Assembly (NCBI RefSeq): GCF_021155765.1
Contig: NC_060115.1
Span: forward strand, 11,760,493 to 11,824,492
Length of the DNA: 64,000 nt
Source: Diprion similis
Taxonomy: Eukaryota > Arthropoda > Insecta > Hymenoptera > Diprionidae
Reading direction: 5' to 3'
Shown: piece after piece, positions 14,401-27,723 of the stretch
Position numbering within the stretch: the first letter of the stretch is position 1
Layout of the letters: the number at the start of each line of letters is the position of its first letter
The notes under the pieces: generated by a model
Told to the model about the DNA's origin: nothing
What the model saw: the letters and a program-made list of their open reading frames with translations, nothing else
The model's database searches: none
Position numbers and translations under genes: made by a program

Positions 14401-16960
14401 GCCTGATGCGTGTCTCTGGCGGTGACGAGTTGGGAGAAATGAAATAAAAATGCGAAACATTATGTAAAGGTTATATATATAATATATATAATATATATAT
14501 GTTTATATATGAAATGGTTTGAAAGTTTGAGAATTTTTTCACGTTTCATTTTCATAACTCTTATCGAGACGCTTGTGTACTTTTCCTACCCCCGTCCCTT
14601 TTCATAACTCGCCGGCGCTGTTTGTTTTCCCTTTTTTTTCACCCCCTCCACCCCCGTTTCCTTGCCGCATTCCCGTTACGGGGCGCTGCAACGTAAGTAG
14701 GGAATAAAGCACCTCGAGCCTTGAGGAGAAAGTGTGATTCAAGCGGGCGTAAAATGATCGTTAAAGCAACAAAGGTTCTCGGGATCGTCGCTTCATTGCG
14801 AGAACTCGGCCAGTCAGTCACTCATGGAGTTGGTTAGTTATTAGATACGAGAAAAACGATGAAATTATTTCATTTATACTTAGGCGTAATTATGTGGTGA
14901 GAAATAATGATTCGAAATTTATTTATTTATTTATTTATTTATCAATGGTTAATACGCTTTTAAACAACAAAAAAATAAGAAAAGCGTTTCACATGGCAAG
15001 AGAATAAGATAAAACATAAAGTTAATTCGTAACTATTAACAGAAATTCTGAGCATTTCTATAATTTTTATTCCATCAAAATGATCCGGTTACCAAACGAT
15101 GGAATTATAACGAAAAATAACGAAAATGATTTAAAAAATTATCATATTTATCTAGCTATCTACAAAATTATTCTACAACAAAAAAATAATGAACGTAAGA
15201 AAAATTTCACCGTCAAAACGGGTCAGTCATTGCGAAAAAATTAATGCATGAATGTAAGGATGGTTTTTTTTTTATTATCTATCGGCCAGAGAATTGTTTG
15301 AGAATAAGATTGTCGAACGAACGTTGAAAGGTTTTGTTTATTCTTGGAGCTTGAGAGGTATATATATGTATATATACATAAATAAGAAGAAGACACGAAT
15401 GCCGATAAACGCGAAAGAATTTGAGGGTGAAGTTTAAAAATAATTGAGACGCATCGAGGGATGGATCGCGGGTTAAACGTCTTGTTAGAGGAAAATACGA
15501 GATGTGTACGTATACAAGATGTAATATAAAACTGGGAGAAGAAATTTCCCTGTTAATTAGAAAATTCCGTGAGTCGCGGTTTCCTGGGGATGAGAAAAAT
15601 TGTATAATATAAAAATAGAGTTTGAAATCCGTTGTTCCTGCAGCAGAGCAGCCCTCTTCTTAAACGGGTTGAGCTTAATCCACACCCTCCGAGTTAAGCT
15701 AAGTGCTTGCCATAAGCTTTTTACTACGCTAAGTAAGTAAGTAAGCGAAGGCACGCGAAGAGTGCCAACGATAATTAATACTACCCGTAGATGTATATTG
15801 CAATCCTGTTTTTCTCTTACGCCTCGTCACTTTACTCGCGAGACAAAATGACGTGAATTTTTTTCTATCTTTCATTTACGAAGTAAAGATATTCCAATTT
15901 GAAAATTGGCTCTCCGAGATTCGTTTTATCGTCATTTTACGATCTGGCGTGAAAAACTAGCTAGATATATAGATAATAAAAATTCATTCATTTTCTCATA
16001 CAATTAATTTTCATGTCCATATTACCGCGTAATTTCTCTCCGTCTCTCTGTTTTTTTTTGTTCTTTTATTTTATCCTTGGCACAAGGTATCGAATAACGT
16101 GAAATAAATTGAGAAAATAACGAACAAGTGAATATATGTGTAAAAAAAAAAATAAATAAATAAAAAATGTATAAACGTGGAACGAAAAGTTTATTTAAAA
16201 TTAAACGTTAAATTGCCAAAAAAAATAAAAAACAAAAAAAAATTTCAAATCACGACTCAATGCTAAAAACTTTTATCGCTCTCCCAAGCACGACGAAATT
16301 ATACGCGGGACAAAACACGTCACAGGGTTGACAAAAACTCCCTCCGGCAATTTTAAATCACGCTAATTAAAAACGCCACTCTTTAGATCTACGGTATTTA
16401 AAGTAATAGAGAAAGAAAAGAAATACTCGCGCAATTGTGCTCGAAGTAGAAAATTTTGAAAACAAAATCTTTACGAGAATATATTATAAGACTATGATTT
16501 TGAATTGTTTAAAAAACCTTCGTGATATATTCTCAGATTGTATATTAAAACTGTCGAATTGTGTAACTGTAAAATTCTGTAGAATTATTTTGTGACTGTT
16601 TCAATTATCTACAGCACTTGGAAGAAGTTTGAAATTTTTTTTTTATCGCAAAACGTTTTCAAAAAAATTATCAACCCTTCCACGTCTCGTTAAGGGATTT
16701 TTTTTCCTCCCAGCCTAAATCAACTGAAAAATTATGAAAAAGTCACTCATTATAAGAGTGCTTCGAATTTCTAGAAATCCAAAACAAAAAAAATTTGCCA
16801 CGTAAACAAAACTGAAAAAACGAATATCCCGAATTATTTTCTCACATCCGAGAATCGCCTCGCTTGAATGGCGATTTCTGTGTCTCGAAATCTCGTCGGC
16901 TGGTTGTCCACCCTTGAAGAAGGACTTTGAAGATATTCGTGAGTATATATTCATATATAT
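11414..16960. other. Gene-free AT-rich region
   Basis: No coding exon supported. It holds TA-rich stretches (about 12250-12600 and 14470-14510), a C-run at 13389-13401 inside a GC-richer island (about 13190-13960), a second GC-richer island at about 14570-14820, and a TTTA repeat. Overlapping ORFs around 13190-13640 occur on both strands and are low-complexity, so I do not treat them as genes. Confidence 0.5.
14917..14942. repeat. (TTTA)n microsatellite
   Basis: About six perfect TTTA units in tandem. Confidence 0.85.
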
Positions 16961-17594
16961 GAGACGTTCCACGCCAAATCAGACGGTTTGAAAAGTTTTG
17001 ATTTTTGATTTCCTTAATTTTTTTTATATTTTTTAGCACCCGTCAAAAGAGCCTTTCTGATAAATTTTGAGATTTCTTTGATTACATGTCAAAATAATAT
17101 CAAATTTTCAAAAAAATCGCTCTTTTTTTGGTTTTTTGTTCATAACTTTCTTAAAAATCGTCCAAATTGAATTTTTTTTTTTTTGATGTTTCAAGTTGTT
17201 AAAAGAATATTAGTTTGAAATAAAACAATTTCAAAAAAACGATAGATAAACTTTCAAAAACGCGATTTAACATTTCAAATGCAATAATCTTAATAAAAAA
17301 CACTGTGAAAATTTTTGTTGTATTTTTTCGGTAAAGGCCATGTAAAAACAAAGAATCGAAAAATAAAAAACTCAAATTTGTACCATTATTAAGAAAGTTA
17401 TGAACAAAAAAACCAAAACAGAGCAATTTTTTTTTTTTTTTTTTTTAAATTTGATACTTTTTCAACTAAAAAGTTATCAAAAGAATGTCAAAATTTACCG
17501 GACAAGCTCTTTCAGGGGTACTAAAAAATATCAAAAAATTGAGGAAATAAAGAATGAAAACTTTTCAAACCGTCCGATTTGCCGTAGAACCCCC
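16961..17594. mobile_element. Foldback element, second family
   Basis: About 634 bp with long inverted arms. The left end contains CGCCAAATCAGACGGTTTGA and the right end carries its reverse complement with a few changes. Arms extend inward through a shared segment resembling GTTCATAACTTTCTTA. Both ends abut TATATA, consistent with TA target preference. There is no ORF. It differs in sequence from the GGGTGGCGC family but shares the same architecture. Confidence 0.75.
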
Positions 17595-17770
17595 TATATA
17601 TAAATATACATGTATCTGCACTCGGCGTGAAGTAGCCTAGATATGCAGGCATATGCGACCCGACGTATCCAAAGACGATTCAAAAGCATGCCAACTATCT
17701 TTCATTTTACTTTGTCCAGCTTTGTGTCCAGCGTCAGTCTCCTGAAGGACTCTGCAGAAGCGAGATAGAT

Positions 17771-17800
17771 CCATTCCCATTCCCATTCCCATTCCCATTC
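17771..17800. repeat. (CATTCC)n microsatellite
   Basis: Five tandem hexamers CATTCC (CCATTC in the other register). Confidence 0.85.
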
Positions 17801-19272
17801 GCATTTCAGGTAAAGCGCAAGTGAACAAGTGTTGTCAACGATGACGTAAGGATTTAAGCCCGGATCTGTGCCTCGGAGTCCTCGGAGAAAATCGTGGGAA
17901 CGTTTAGACGATTCGATAAGGATTCACGTATTCGCGAGTGCATATTTCCAGGCTCAAAGCCATCCGAGGAGCCCGATTATCAAGTTTTCGCCAATTTCGC
18001 AACGCCAGATGTTTATCCACCATGAATAACGCGCTCTGTCCGTCGGACAAGGCGGGGTCCACTTCTTTGACGCGAAATTTCAAATATTTCAATTTCACTT
18101 TATTTGCCAGAATCCACTGCGACGAGAGCGGAAAGTGTTTTTTTATTTTCCTTTATTTGTTTATTTATTTTTTTTTTTCTTGTTATATTATACTATGATT
18201 TTTATTCTTCTCCGACGACTCAGTCGGACTTCTTGATCCGTCTGAAGTTGCCTCTTTTTATTTGCGGATATATTCGATCCTTTTCATCTACTTATTTAAT
18301 CCGAGAAAATGGGAACCGTTTTTTTATTTATTGACGATTAAACATTCCAGTTACAAAAGATATATGATATTATTTAATGTAAATATAACTGGTTAAATAT
18401 TTTGGGAAAATATTTTGTCGAGATAAAAATATCTACGACGAAACAGAAATTTCGAATTCAATTTCCATGTAACGATACGCTCAAAAAAAAAAAAAAAGAA
18501 GAAAAGGAATAAAAAATTGAAAACAGCTAATTTCAACCCAGAAAAAATGAAATAATTTTGAAAAAAAAAAATCAATACGCATCGTTCGACCAATTTTTAT
18601 TAATTATAGCTCAGTTTAACGATGATAGATTTTTGTTAGGAATCACATTTTTGCGCTTATAAATTATACGTTTGATATTTATATAATGTTATACACAAAA
18701 TGTATGAAAAAACTGGGTTCTTGTGGTTGAAAGTCGTGAGCTTCGCAAATTATTTTCGTATGAAAAAGGCAAAATTTGAATTGAATCTGACTCGATAAAA
18801 TTTTACTTTGATTTTTGTGATCACCGATTCGAAAATTTAATTTTTATTCATTTCCGATTTAACACTTTTTTACCCGACATTTATTCAAAACATCCTACTT
18901 TCTCTATCTTTCACCTGATTTATACATTTTTTTTAACACACGCTGACTACACAATCCTGAATTCCAATGGTGTAAAATTTTTACATTCATCTTTTGCATT
19001 CGTGCGTGAATAAGAATCGCGTAACTGAAAATTAGGAAAAACCGTGGCTGAGTCAAAGGCATTTTATTGTACAATAAAGGTCGTCCTAAGGTTTCCCGCA
19101 AGCAAATAGAAGCCTCAAGTATATCTGAAACGGTAGAAAAAGTTTTTCTTTTCATTTCCTTTCATTGCATCACAGCTTCAATACAGCTGCTTTTTTGTAT
19201 GAACGATACGAGTCTGTGTTACGAAATTGCAAGTCACTCAATTCCGCTGGTTACAACTTGAAATCGATTACT

Positions 19273-19285
19273 GGGGGGGGGGGGG
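19273..19285. repeat. Poly-G tract
   Basis: A run of 13 G residues, unusual in this AT-rich setting. Confidence 0.85.
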
Positions 19286-20326
19286 AGTTAAAAATTGCTA
19301 AAATCGTCCTTAAGTAATTAACGAATGGCGTCTAATCTTCCTGAATACATATTTTAGGATTTCAGGAAATTGAAAAATAAAATGTTTAGCATTAAGAAAT
19401 TGCTGGAAGTGTTCGAAACACAATTTTTGGCGGAATTAATCTGCGTTATGCCTCTCATCGGCCAGTTATTCGCACTAAGCGCAAAAAACTGATACGGTAA
19501 TATAAGCTCGTCAAGCGTTTTTCTTCGCTCGCTAGAATCGGTCGGTTGTTAATTGACATTAAAGTAAAAAAAAAAAATTACTGTCACGAGATATGTGGAA
19601 ATACATTATCATCAACGAAAGAATGTTCGGTGCTGTTATAAGAATTTTATTCTCCGGACAACCCGAAATTCGATTTCGAACGTTTATATGTGGAAGATTT
19701 GTAGCGTCTTCAATTAAGTTGATTGTTAATTAACTTTCTATACGTAGGTATTGCGACAGTTAAAATTTTTCAATTTTTTACCGACAAAATTGAAAGTTGA
19801 AAATTGAAAAAATTATTAAAGATTCAGAATTTTTCAATATAACACAAATCAATTTTTAAATTCATTTTTCATTCAGAAAAAAAACATAATATTTCTTGAA
19901 TTACGTGTCATCTTCTCTAACAAAACATCGAAGTTTTCCCAAAATTTCCGATTACTTAAAAAGAAATATATTTTTCACGTAAATTATCGTACAAAATTTA
20001 TATTTTTATCAACTTTTGAACCAGTAGAATGACGAAAAAATTGCAAGAGACGTTTTTTGTAGATCGTTTCATATCCTAAAAAAATAAATATTGCTCTTTA
20101 CGATACGCCAATCCGTTGTTGAGTATTAAAATCTCAAAATAAAAAAACAAAATTTTCCTGTGTTATTTAAACGAGAAATTTTAAATCACAAAGAGGCACA
20201 CCTTAATATTAATATTAAGAGCTCAAAAAACTTTTCCAGAATTTTTTGTCGCCATCTTGAACGATATTTTCACGTTGACTAACGGGAAAAAAAAAAAAAA
20301 AAAAAAAAAATAGTAATTATTTTGGC

Positions 20327-20332
20327 CCACCC
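20327..20332. mobile_element. Solo end resembling the foldback MITE terminus
   Basis: CCACCC followed by TAATACACATATATAA, preceded by a poly-A tract, closely resembles the right terminus and flank of copy 2 at 11408-11430. The rest of the element cannot be recognised, so this is at most a decayed end. Confidence 0.3.
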
Positions 20333-21726
20333 TAATACACATATATAACAAAACCAACAGAAATTCATTTAATTGTGTACCAAAATGAATACACCAGAAG
20401 AAAAAATTCTTCAATCTATATATATATCCAAAAATCAGATTTTCACATCGATTCTTTGTTTATTTTTCAAACTACTAAAATACCAGCTAAAACAATTCGT
20501 TTGTAACAAATACGATATTAAACTTCGGCCGATTTGCCACGAAATAAAAAAAACCTTTCCAAAAATCTGTTAAAACGCGAGTGGCTTAATCGTATCCGAA
20601 AACAAGAGAGGCAGCAAATCGAGTCGAGCGCTCATTTTGAAACCAAACTCGGTCCGACAACGAGACAAAAGATCTGACAATATTCACAATAAGTCCTCGA
20701 ATGAATTGAGCAATCTTGGCTGCTTTTGTTTCCAAGAACTGCCACTTGTAAATATAATTACAGCTCCTCCACCCTCCACCCCCACCCCCCGCCCTTCTAA
20801 TTCCCCTCTTCCACCCCGTCGCCGCAACGCCGGCAGCCCTAATTTGATTCCACGGTTGTTTTCATCCCCCAAACCACCTGCCCCCCACCCCCGAACCTTT
20901 GCCCGCACAAAACCCGCGACGCGACGCGTCGCGTATTCTCTTTATTGTTACTCGGTTTTATTCAATACTCGTGCACATTGTCTCTTCGTCGGGACCGCTG
21001 ATCGTATTGTTGAAAGAATATTATACATATTTTCCGGCTGCGATTTTACCCGGCTGAAATATTCTCCCGTTTTGGAAAACAATTTCTTTCTTTCTTTTTT
21101 TTTTTTCATTCTCATTTTCAACCCTTTCGTTTGCACCACGTTTAGTTTATTTTGTTTTTTGTTCTTTTTTTTTTCATTTCAGGGATGTGACGCGATTCAA
21201 CTTTTCTTTTAATTTTTTTTTCTTTTTTCTTTCTTTGTTTTTGTTTTTTGTTTCATCATTTTTCATTTTTACAGTTCGATGGTATTTTTTTTTTACCATT
21301 TTTGAGAAAGTTCTGTATTCTTAGATTGTTGGGGACGCTTGTTGGGGATACTTAATAAACTTAACGATAGTAAAGAAATTTGTGTTATTCGATGTATAAA
21401 TAAAATAATCATTTCAGATAAATTTAAATGAATTATCCCAACGAAAAATCAATTTTTCCAAACGATGAAAAAGCTTCACTGATTCAAGTTAACTTTTATG
21501 CATAGTACAACGAAAAATTGAATTGCTTTTTATAGAAAAATTTCATTGTTTGACCTCATTTAAAACGAATCAATTTTTTTAAAGAGCGAGTCTATCTATC
21601 TTATTAATTGAATGTAATTAAGTGTTATTTAGTTAGCACAAATGAGTGAATTTTGTTTGATCAAATAAAAGTTTATTCATCCGCGTCAAACCTGTGTCAA
21701 ATAAATTTCGTTCACCCGAATGAAAG

Positions 21727-21729
<3 letters not shown>

Positions 21730-21759
<30 letters not shown>
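21730..21759. repeat. (TA)n microsatellite
   Basis: About 15 TA units immediately left of foldback MITE copy 3; it is probably the pre-existing target site. Confidence 0.9.
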
Positions 21760-21761
<2 letters not shown>

Positions 21762-21762
<1 letters not shown>

Positions 21763-22268
21763 GGTGGCGCAAAAAAACAGCAAATTTTTTTTTTTGAGTC
21801 TTGTGTGACAAAATGTTAGTTTTTGATGTTTTAAGAGCCCACTCCAAAGGACAACTCAAAAAAAAAATTTTAAGAGATCGCTCCAAATTTTTTAAAATGT
21901 CAAAAATCGTCAAAAAATTAAATTAAAAAAATTGTATTTTCACTATTTTGTTTGATTTTTAATTCATGTCGTGGTGTATTGTTATCGATTCTTTCTTACT
22001 AAATAGAGGAAAAAAAATTTATGAAATTTTAATATGAATATTAAAAGGTCGCTCAAAAAGATCTAAAGAAATGCACCAAAAAATTGAAAAAAAATTATGA
22101 GCGACCTTTCAAAATTCAAATCTTGAACTGAAACTTTCGGAAACTTATTTTTTTTTTTGTCTATAAAATTATACCGTAACGAGAAAAAAAAATTCAAAAA
22201 AAAAAATCGATTTTTGACAATTTCTTACATTTTAAAAAATGTGGAGCGACCTCTTAAAAATTTTTTTT
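21762..22268. mobile_element. Foldback MITE, copy 3 (right end missing)
   Basis: The left terminus GGGTGGCGCAAAAAAAC is intact and flanked by TA. Similarity to copies 1 and 2 continues to about 22268, then stops abruptly before the right-arm terminal ~120 bp. The sequence beyond is unrelated and starts with a short TA tract. This is a deletion or truncation of the right terminus. Confidence 0.8.
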
Positions 22269-24605
22269 ATATAGATATATTTCATTGATTTTCTTCTGAG
22301 CAGAGTTCGATATCATTCGTTCTCAATGTCAAGTGTCTTTTAATTGGATTGAAACGAATCATTTCTTAACCGGAAAAAAATACCTCCAAACACGAAAGCA
22401 TTTACTGCAATAACGTGAAGCTGTGCAAATTTTTATACATAATGCATCTTTAGAAAAAAAAAAAAACAAAAAGAAATTCGATCCAAGTACGTAAATATTT
22501 TATTCGAAATGTTACTTCATCTCGAATGAAATATCACATATGAAAAACCTCAAACTTTTCAGGTTCACTTCACAGCTGAGCTTCGTCCCTTGAGTTAAGA
22601 GGCATGAATGGTGCGTTGAATTTTTTTTTTTTCTTTTTTTTTTTTGTTACGTATATATCGCTTATCATACGCACAAGGTAAGCCATATAAAAAAAAAAGA
22701 AGAAAGAAACTGATGTGGTTTAAGGTGAAGCATATCATGTTTTATGAATTTAGAAGCGTCAAAATCTTCCACATGTATATATATATACGCGAGGATAAAA
22801 CGCCACGTTTTGTTTGAATTATTCAAACGAACAGCTTCGCGATTTTCACCCACGATATGCAAGGTGATCTCTGGTAAGTGCGATCTTATTCGAAGGTTGA
22901 CGAGTTGTAAGTCTCGAAGTCTTCTAGACGAGATACGAGATATAAAAAAAAAAAAAAAAGAAGAAGAAAAAAAAGAAATTTTTTTTTCCAAATTACGTTG
23001 CAGCTGAGTCAAATTTTTCCTGATAAAAAAAAATCCGATGCTGCGAGTCACGAAGAGATTGAAATTAGACAGAAAATAATGACGCAATATCACAAGGGAC
23101 TTATTGTTGTTGGTGTGGCTGTTGACTTGTAATAAAATGAAAGGTAATAGACGGGGTGCAGGTCTCTCGCTGGTTTCAGTGGCGTTGCTTGTGGTTTCGA
23201 CGATGAATGAATTTCGGCTTCGCAACCATTAATTATTCGAAATTAAATATCTTTCGAGGGTTTTAATTAAAATGTTTACAATGCTGCTTCGCTGCGTCCC
23301 GCGTCAGCGACCTGCCGCTTTTAAAATCCCCGAATTATTAAAACTCTAGATATTCATTAATCAAGTATGCGATCTCTCTGGCTAGCTGCAACCTGTTCCT
23401 CGCTTTCTTATTGCATCTTTGGCGCTGCTTAAGAAGAAGGTCGATGAAGCAAATATTATACAGATATTTGTTACGCATTTTATTATCGAGTATAATATAT
23501 AAAATTACAATTTTTAAAAGCTACGATGATTTTTTCAGAAATTTAAAACCACAAAGAAAATCTTGTATGTCGATGTTTCGGTTAAAATCGCTTTGAAATT
23601 AGAAAAAATATACGCGAAATTAATTCAATTTCACTTCACGTGATGAGAAAATTTATATTTTTATTAATCATAATCAAAATCGTAGCAATTTTGTGAATTT
23701 AATAAAATTTTCACAATTTTTATACGACTAAAAATCAGATCAATATCCAAACTTTGGTTTATAATTTGAGTAAATATTGTTGTCTTATTTTCATAGAAAT
23801 CATTTTACCTCAAGCATACATCGTTAATGATAAACATTCAAGATTCTTGTCTCACCACCACTTCCTCGAAACATAATTTGAAAAAATAAAAACCATATTT
23901 CTAGCTACATATCCATCCATAATACGAAACAAGAAGTGAATTATAAAGTATGCGAAGAATTTATTTAGGAAGAAAACCGCAGAAAGGAGAAAAGAGCCTA
24001 AAACCAGGCAGTGTGAGGAGGGTGGGGGGGAGGGGGTGAGGGCCAATTATTAATTCCGAAATCAGGTAATATAATTCAACATCTTGTTATTCGCGTAATT
24101 AAAATTCCACCCCAAAGCCCGCTCCGTGCCTTTAACCTGACTCGAGAGCAAACGATTCTTGTTTGTTTTGCAAACAAAGGGGTTTTGCGCAGGGCGGGGG
24201 GCCAGAATTATTACATCTTTTGTTCCCAGGTTCAAACCGCCCCATTTGTGGAATTGCGGATAGCGATTCAACCCCGATTGCCAACCGCGTTTTGAATAGA
24301 GCTCTGCGACGCCACCCCCAGTCTTTTGTTGCTTTCGACTAATTTCTATACCTTCGTATAATCTCGTATCGTTTCTAGATTATTGTTACAAACGATCTAT
24401 CGATGTCCCGCTTCTTACGTATCAACATTGGAAATTATCATCGCCGTTGTTAAGTATTTTCATATTTGAATTTTCAAATTGCACAATTGTTATAATACTT
24501 TGTCCAGGATGGTCACAAATTTTTGGGTAATAATTCTATGACATTTTCCCAGTTTTAGTAAGTTACTAAAACTTAAATCGATCAGCCTGCTGACTCTATA
24601 TTTGG
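22269..24605. other. Gene-free region
   Basis: No supported gene. ORFs on both strands around 22665-23225 overlap poly-A/T tracts and lack convincing exon structure. GC-richer islands lie at about 23270-23420 and 24000-24330. Confidence 0.45.
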
Positions 24606-24956
24606 TTAAGGGGACACGTCAGTGAAATAATTGGTAATTGACAATTTTTGTTAATTTTTGTGAAAATTATCAATTATATGGTAACTTGTAGAATTGCAAT
24701 TTCCATGGTAAATTTTTTTCTCTACGCTCGTCTAATGGTTGTGGAATTTTTTCAGATTTTTACGATGAGAATTGTGAGACAAGGAACTTTTTGAAAAACA
24801 CGACTTTTTCACATTGTTTTAAATAATAACTTGATATATGTGGAACGTAACTGATTGGAACCGAGTGAAAAGAACTTGGTTCATGGAGCTTTATCATAAA
24901 GCTCAAGTTTCAAGCAAATCGAAAAAGTTTAGAGTTTTACTGACGTGTCCCCTTAA
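24606..24956. mobile_element. TTAA-flanked MITE (piggyBac-type)
   Basis: A 351-bp unit bounded by TTAA on both sides (24606-24609 and 24953-24956). Its inverted ends read GGGGACACGTCAGT and the exact reverse complement. TTAA target duplication with short G-rich termini is characteristic of piggyBac-superfamily elements. There is no transposase ORF, so it is non-autonomous. Only one copy is visible in the window. Confidence 0.75.
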
Positions 24957-26030
24957 AAATTCGATTCAAATTGAGGAAAAATATAACGTAAAAATAATTC
25001 GAAAAAACGAAAAAAGTAAACTCATTACCTCGAAAAATCGTTTCTAATTTCCACGATAGAAAAGTGACATTTTCAATTTTTTCCGTTACCAAATTAAAAA
25101 TCCCCTGACAATTCCAGGTTTTCCATATTTTTCAGGTGTGTGAAAAAAATTCACTTCAGATTTTTCAACCCACTCCATCTTAACAAAATAATTTCGGTTC
25201 TTATTTTCTATTTTTAGGTAGTGAATTTTTTTCAAAATGTTACAGTCCTTAAATTTCGTGCAGTATGATAGAAGATTGAAAAAATTATGTGTCAATAAAT
25301 TCGAACCAAATTCGGACAAAATTCAAAAATGACTAATCTCGTGGTTTTGAAGATCAAAATAAATATCAAATTAATGTAAAAATACCGAAATACGAATTCT
25401 TAAACAGTCGGTGTAATTTCTTCTTTTTTTTCACTTCAGAATCACCGTTCAGTAAATTTTTTCAAGGATTTAAAATAACTTGTGTCGTTGAGTGGAGGAA
25501 TAGAAATGCATTTTCAACTGAGTAAAAATGTGAAATGAAAATTGCCAGATACTTTTTCAACAAGTACAATTAACTGCGAGTCCTCATTGACAATAGTAAA
25601 AATAATAGGATTAACAGGGATAAGAAATAGCATAAAAATAGATCACAAATCATAAAAACCAAAAAAATTTTTTATAACTTTGACCATATTTTTAGTAAAT
25701 TGTAAAAAATGAATGTATCATGAATCGCACAATAATCTGTTGCAAAAATTGCACAATATTCTTATCACCTAGTTAAACCGCGAGTAAAAAAATAATTGCG
25801 GTAAATAAAATTTTCACATAAATATAAATAATCGAAGGCGAAGAATAATCGAAAAAATCGAAAAAATTAACGCTTCGTATGCGAGAATTAATCCGTAAAT
25901 CTTAATCTCTATTTGACGGCAGATTATTCCGACGGTTGAATCCCTTCAGTGAGTTTAATTCTTGCGGGGTCCCATCGGTGACTTTAACGTTAAGAAATTG
26001 GCCCGACTGACAAGCACTAGAAACGACTGG

Positions 26031-26057
26031 AGGCAGGCAGGCAGGCAGGCAGGCAGG
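26031..26057. repeat. (AGGC)n microsatellite
   Basis: Six to seven tandem AGGC units in a GC-richer island. Confidence 0.9.
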
Positions 26058-27702
26058 ATCGTAACAGTAAGAAGTTACAACGACAAGCATTGTTACAGCT
26101 AATGTTACCGAAGTTGGTAACTTTTAGTTTTACAAGACGATTTCGTTTAAGAATTTACGGTTACGACTCGCCTCCCGAGCCGAGAATGCCTCCGCAGTCT
26201 GCTTTAATTGGCATAAAAGTTGAACCTAACCGTTTATTCCTTTCCCTATTCCATTCGTTCTAAGCCGCGTAGAAAACGTGTTGGGAAAAACTCGTTTCCC
26301 GTGCACTTTCGGTGTAAAAAAAAATAAAAGTGAAAAACGAAAGGCGGTGAAGAAAAGAAACGAAAACTGTTCCGCGATCTGCCTAATCATGTTCGTTTTC
26401 ATCTTATTTTTTATATACTTTAAAAATTCAATACGAAATTATAGTTGGAGCAAATTTTAATCAACGAATTAAATTAAAAATAATGTCCCAGCAGTTCAAC
26501 TTTATGTTTATGTTATTTAACGCATTTGTATTAGTTAATATGGCAGAAATTATTGTAATTTTAACAATTAAATTCTCATATTAACATTTAATTTCGACTT
26601 TGTACTTTTTTTTTCACTTAGTAATATATTAAAAAATGGTTAAATTAAGCGAAAAATTTTAGTAAACATGCTGAGATATTTTTTTTCTAACTAAGAAATC
26701 TAAGAAATTTTTTAAGAATTGGATTACCAAACACATAAAAATCTCTTTTCATTTATTTGACAAATTGAAATCTTAAAAAAGCTCTCCAATTTTTTCCAAT
26801 TTGTTTTATTTTCCTTTACTCAACAGTTTTCTCTTAGTTTTGCGAGGCCATTATCTGCAGTTATTGACGCAAGTGTCTCTCTCTCTTCTCTCTTCTTTAC
26901 GACACACTTTCGTTTTTTATACACACATCTATTCTTCTTCGTACAAAACTTGGTCAAACAAAAAACATGACATTCGGAAGATTTTTGCAACACAAGACTT
27001 TTCGATTACCCGCGATACGAAATTGCCAAAAAGAAAAAAAAAGAAAAAAAAATCGTCAGCCTTAACATACACAATTCGAAACAGAAAAATCGACGCGATA
27101 GTAACCGCAGATGATTTTACCCCCTGACAAGCTTGTTATAGCAATGTCTGGCTGTTAATGAGGGTTCGTGATTACCGGAAGATAATCTATCCCCAAGGAA
27201 CAAGGATTGATAGCAACCCGATGATAGTTAATTCCAGCTGACTGGACCAAAGTGAGCGAGAGTTTGGTTTTGTGACCTCCGTGCCATATCTCAGCGCCAA
27301 ATTTTCAGCCAAGGGATGCGAGGGTAACTCGAAAGAAAAAAACGGACAGAAAATGGGTAGCTAAAAAAAATTTGCCACCTTCGTTTCGGCAGTTACGTAC
27401 AATAAACAATTTATTGCGATCAATTGAATTCACTTTCATTTGGAATGAAATATGTAGGCCGGGGGGGGGGAGGGGGGGAGCAGAACGGAGTACCTAAGAA
27501 AATACTTAGTTTTCGAGAATTCAAAAGCAAAAGCATAAGCAAAGAAAATAAAAATGATTTTCAGATGTCGGGAGGAAAAAAAGAATTTACATTTTTTTTT
27601 TAATTCAAAATAATGATCAATCATGTTTATACAAGTTATTTCTGACTATTTAAAAAATGTATTTTTTTTTTTTTATAAAATTGTAAGGGTATTCCAACTT
27701 CG

Positions 27703-27723
27703 CCCCCCCCTCCCCCCCCCCCC
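27703..27723. repeat. Poly-C tract
   Basis: A C-run interrupted by one T. A complementary G-rich tract lies about 240 bp to the left (27463-27478), so the two could pair. Confidence 0.8.

Noticed and set aside
20637..21212. 191-codon plus-strand ORF
   Set aside because: Half is Pro-rich translation of a C-rich tract and half is Phe-rich translation of poly-T. It lacks protein-like composition and conserved features.
21730..21759. Tandem repeats as a possible CRISPR-like array
   Set aside because: All tandem repeats in the window are simple microsatellites without spacers, and the DNA is an insect nuclear genome.
22665..23225. 186-codon minus-strand ORF
   Set aside because: Runs through poly-T/A tracts giving Phe runs, and no recognisable domain or splice structure is present.
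24229..24238. GGTTCAAACC, a possible tRNA B box
   Set aside because: No matching A box, acceptor stem or cloverleaf could be placed around it.
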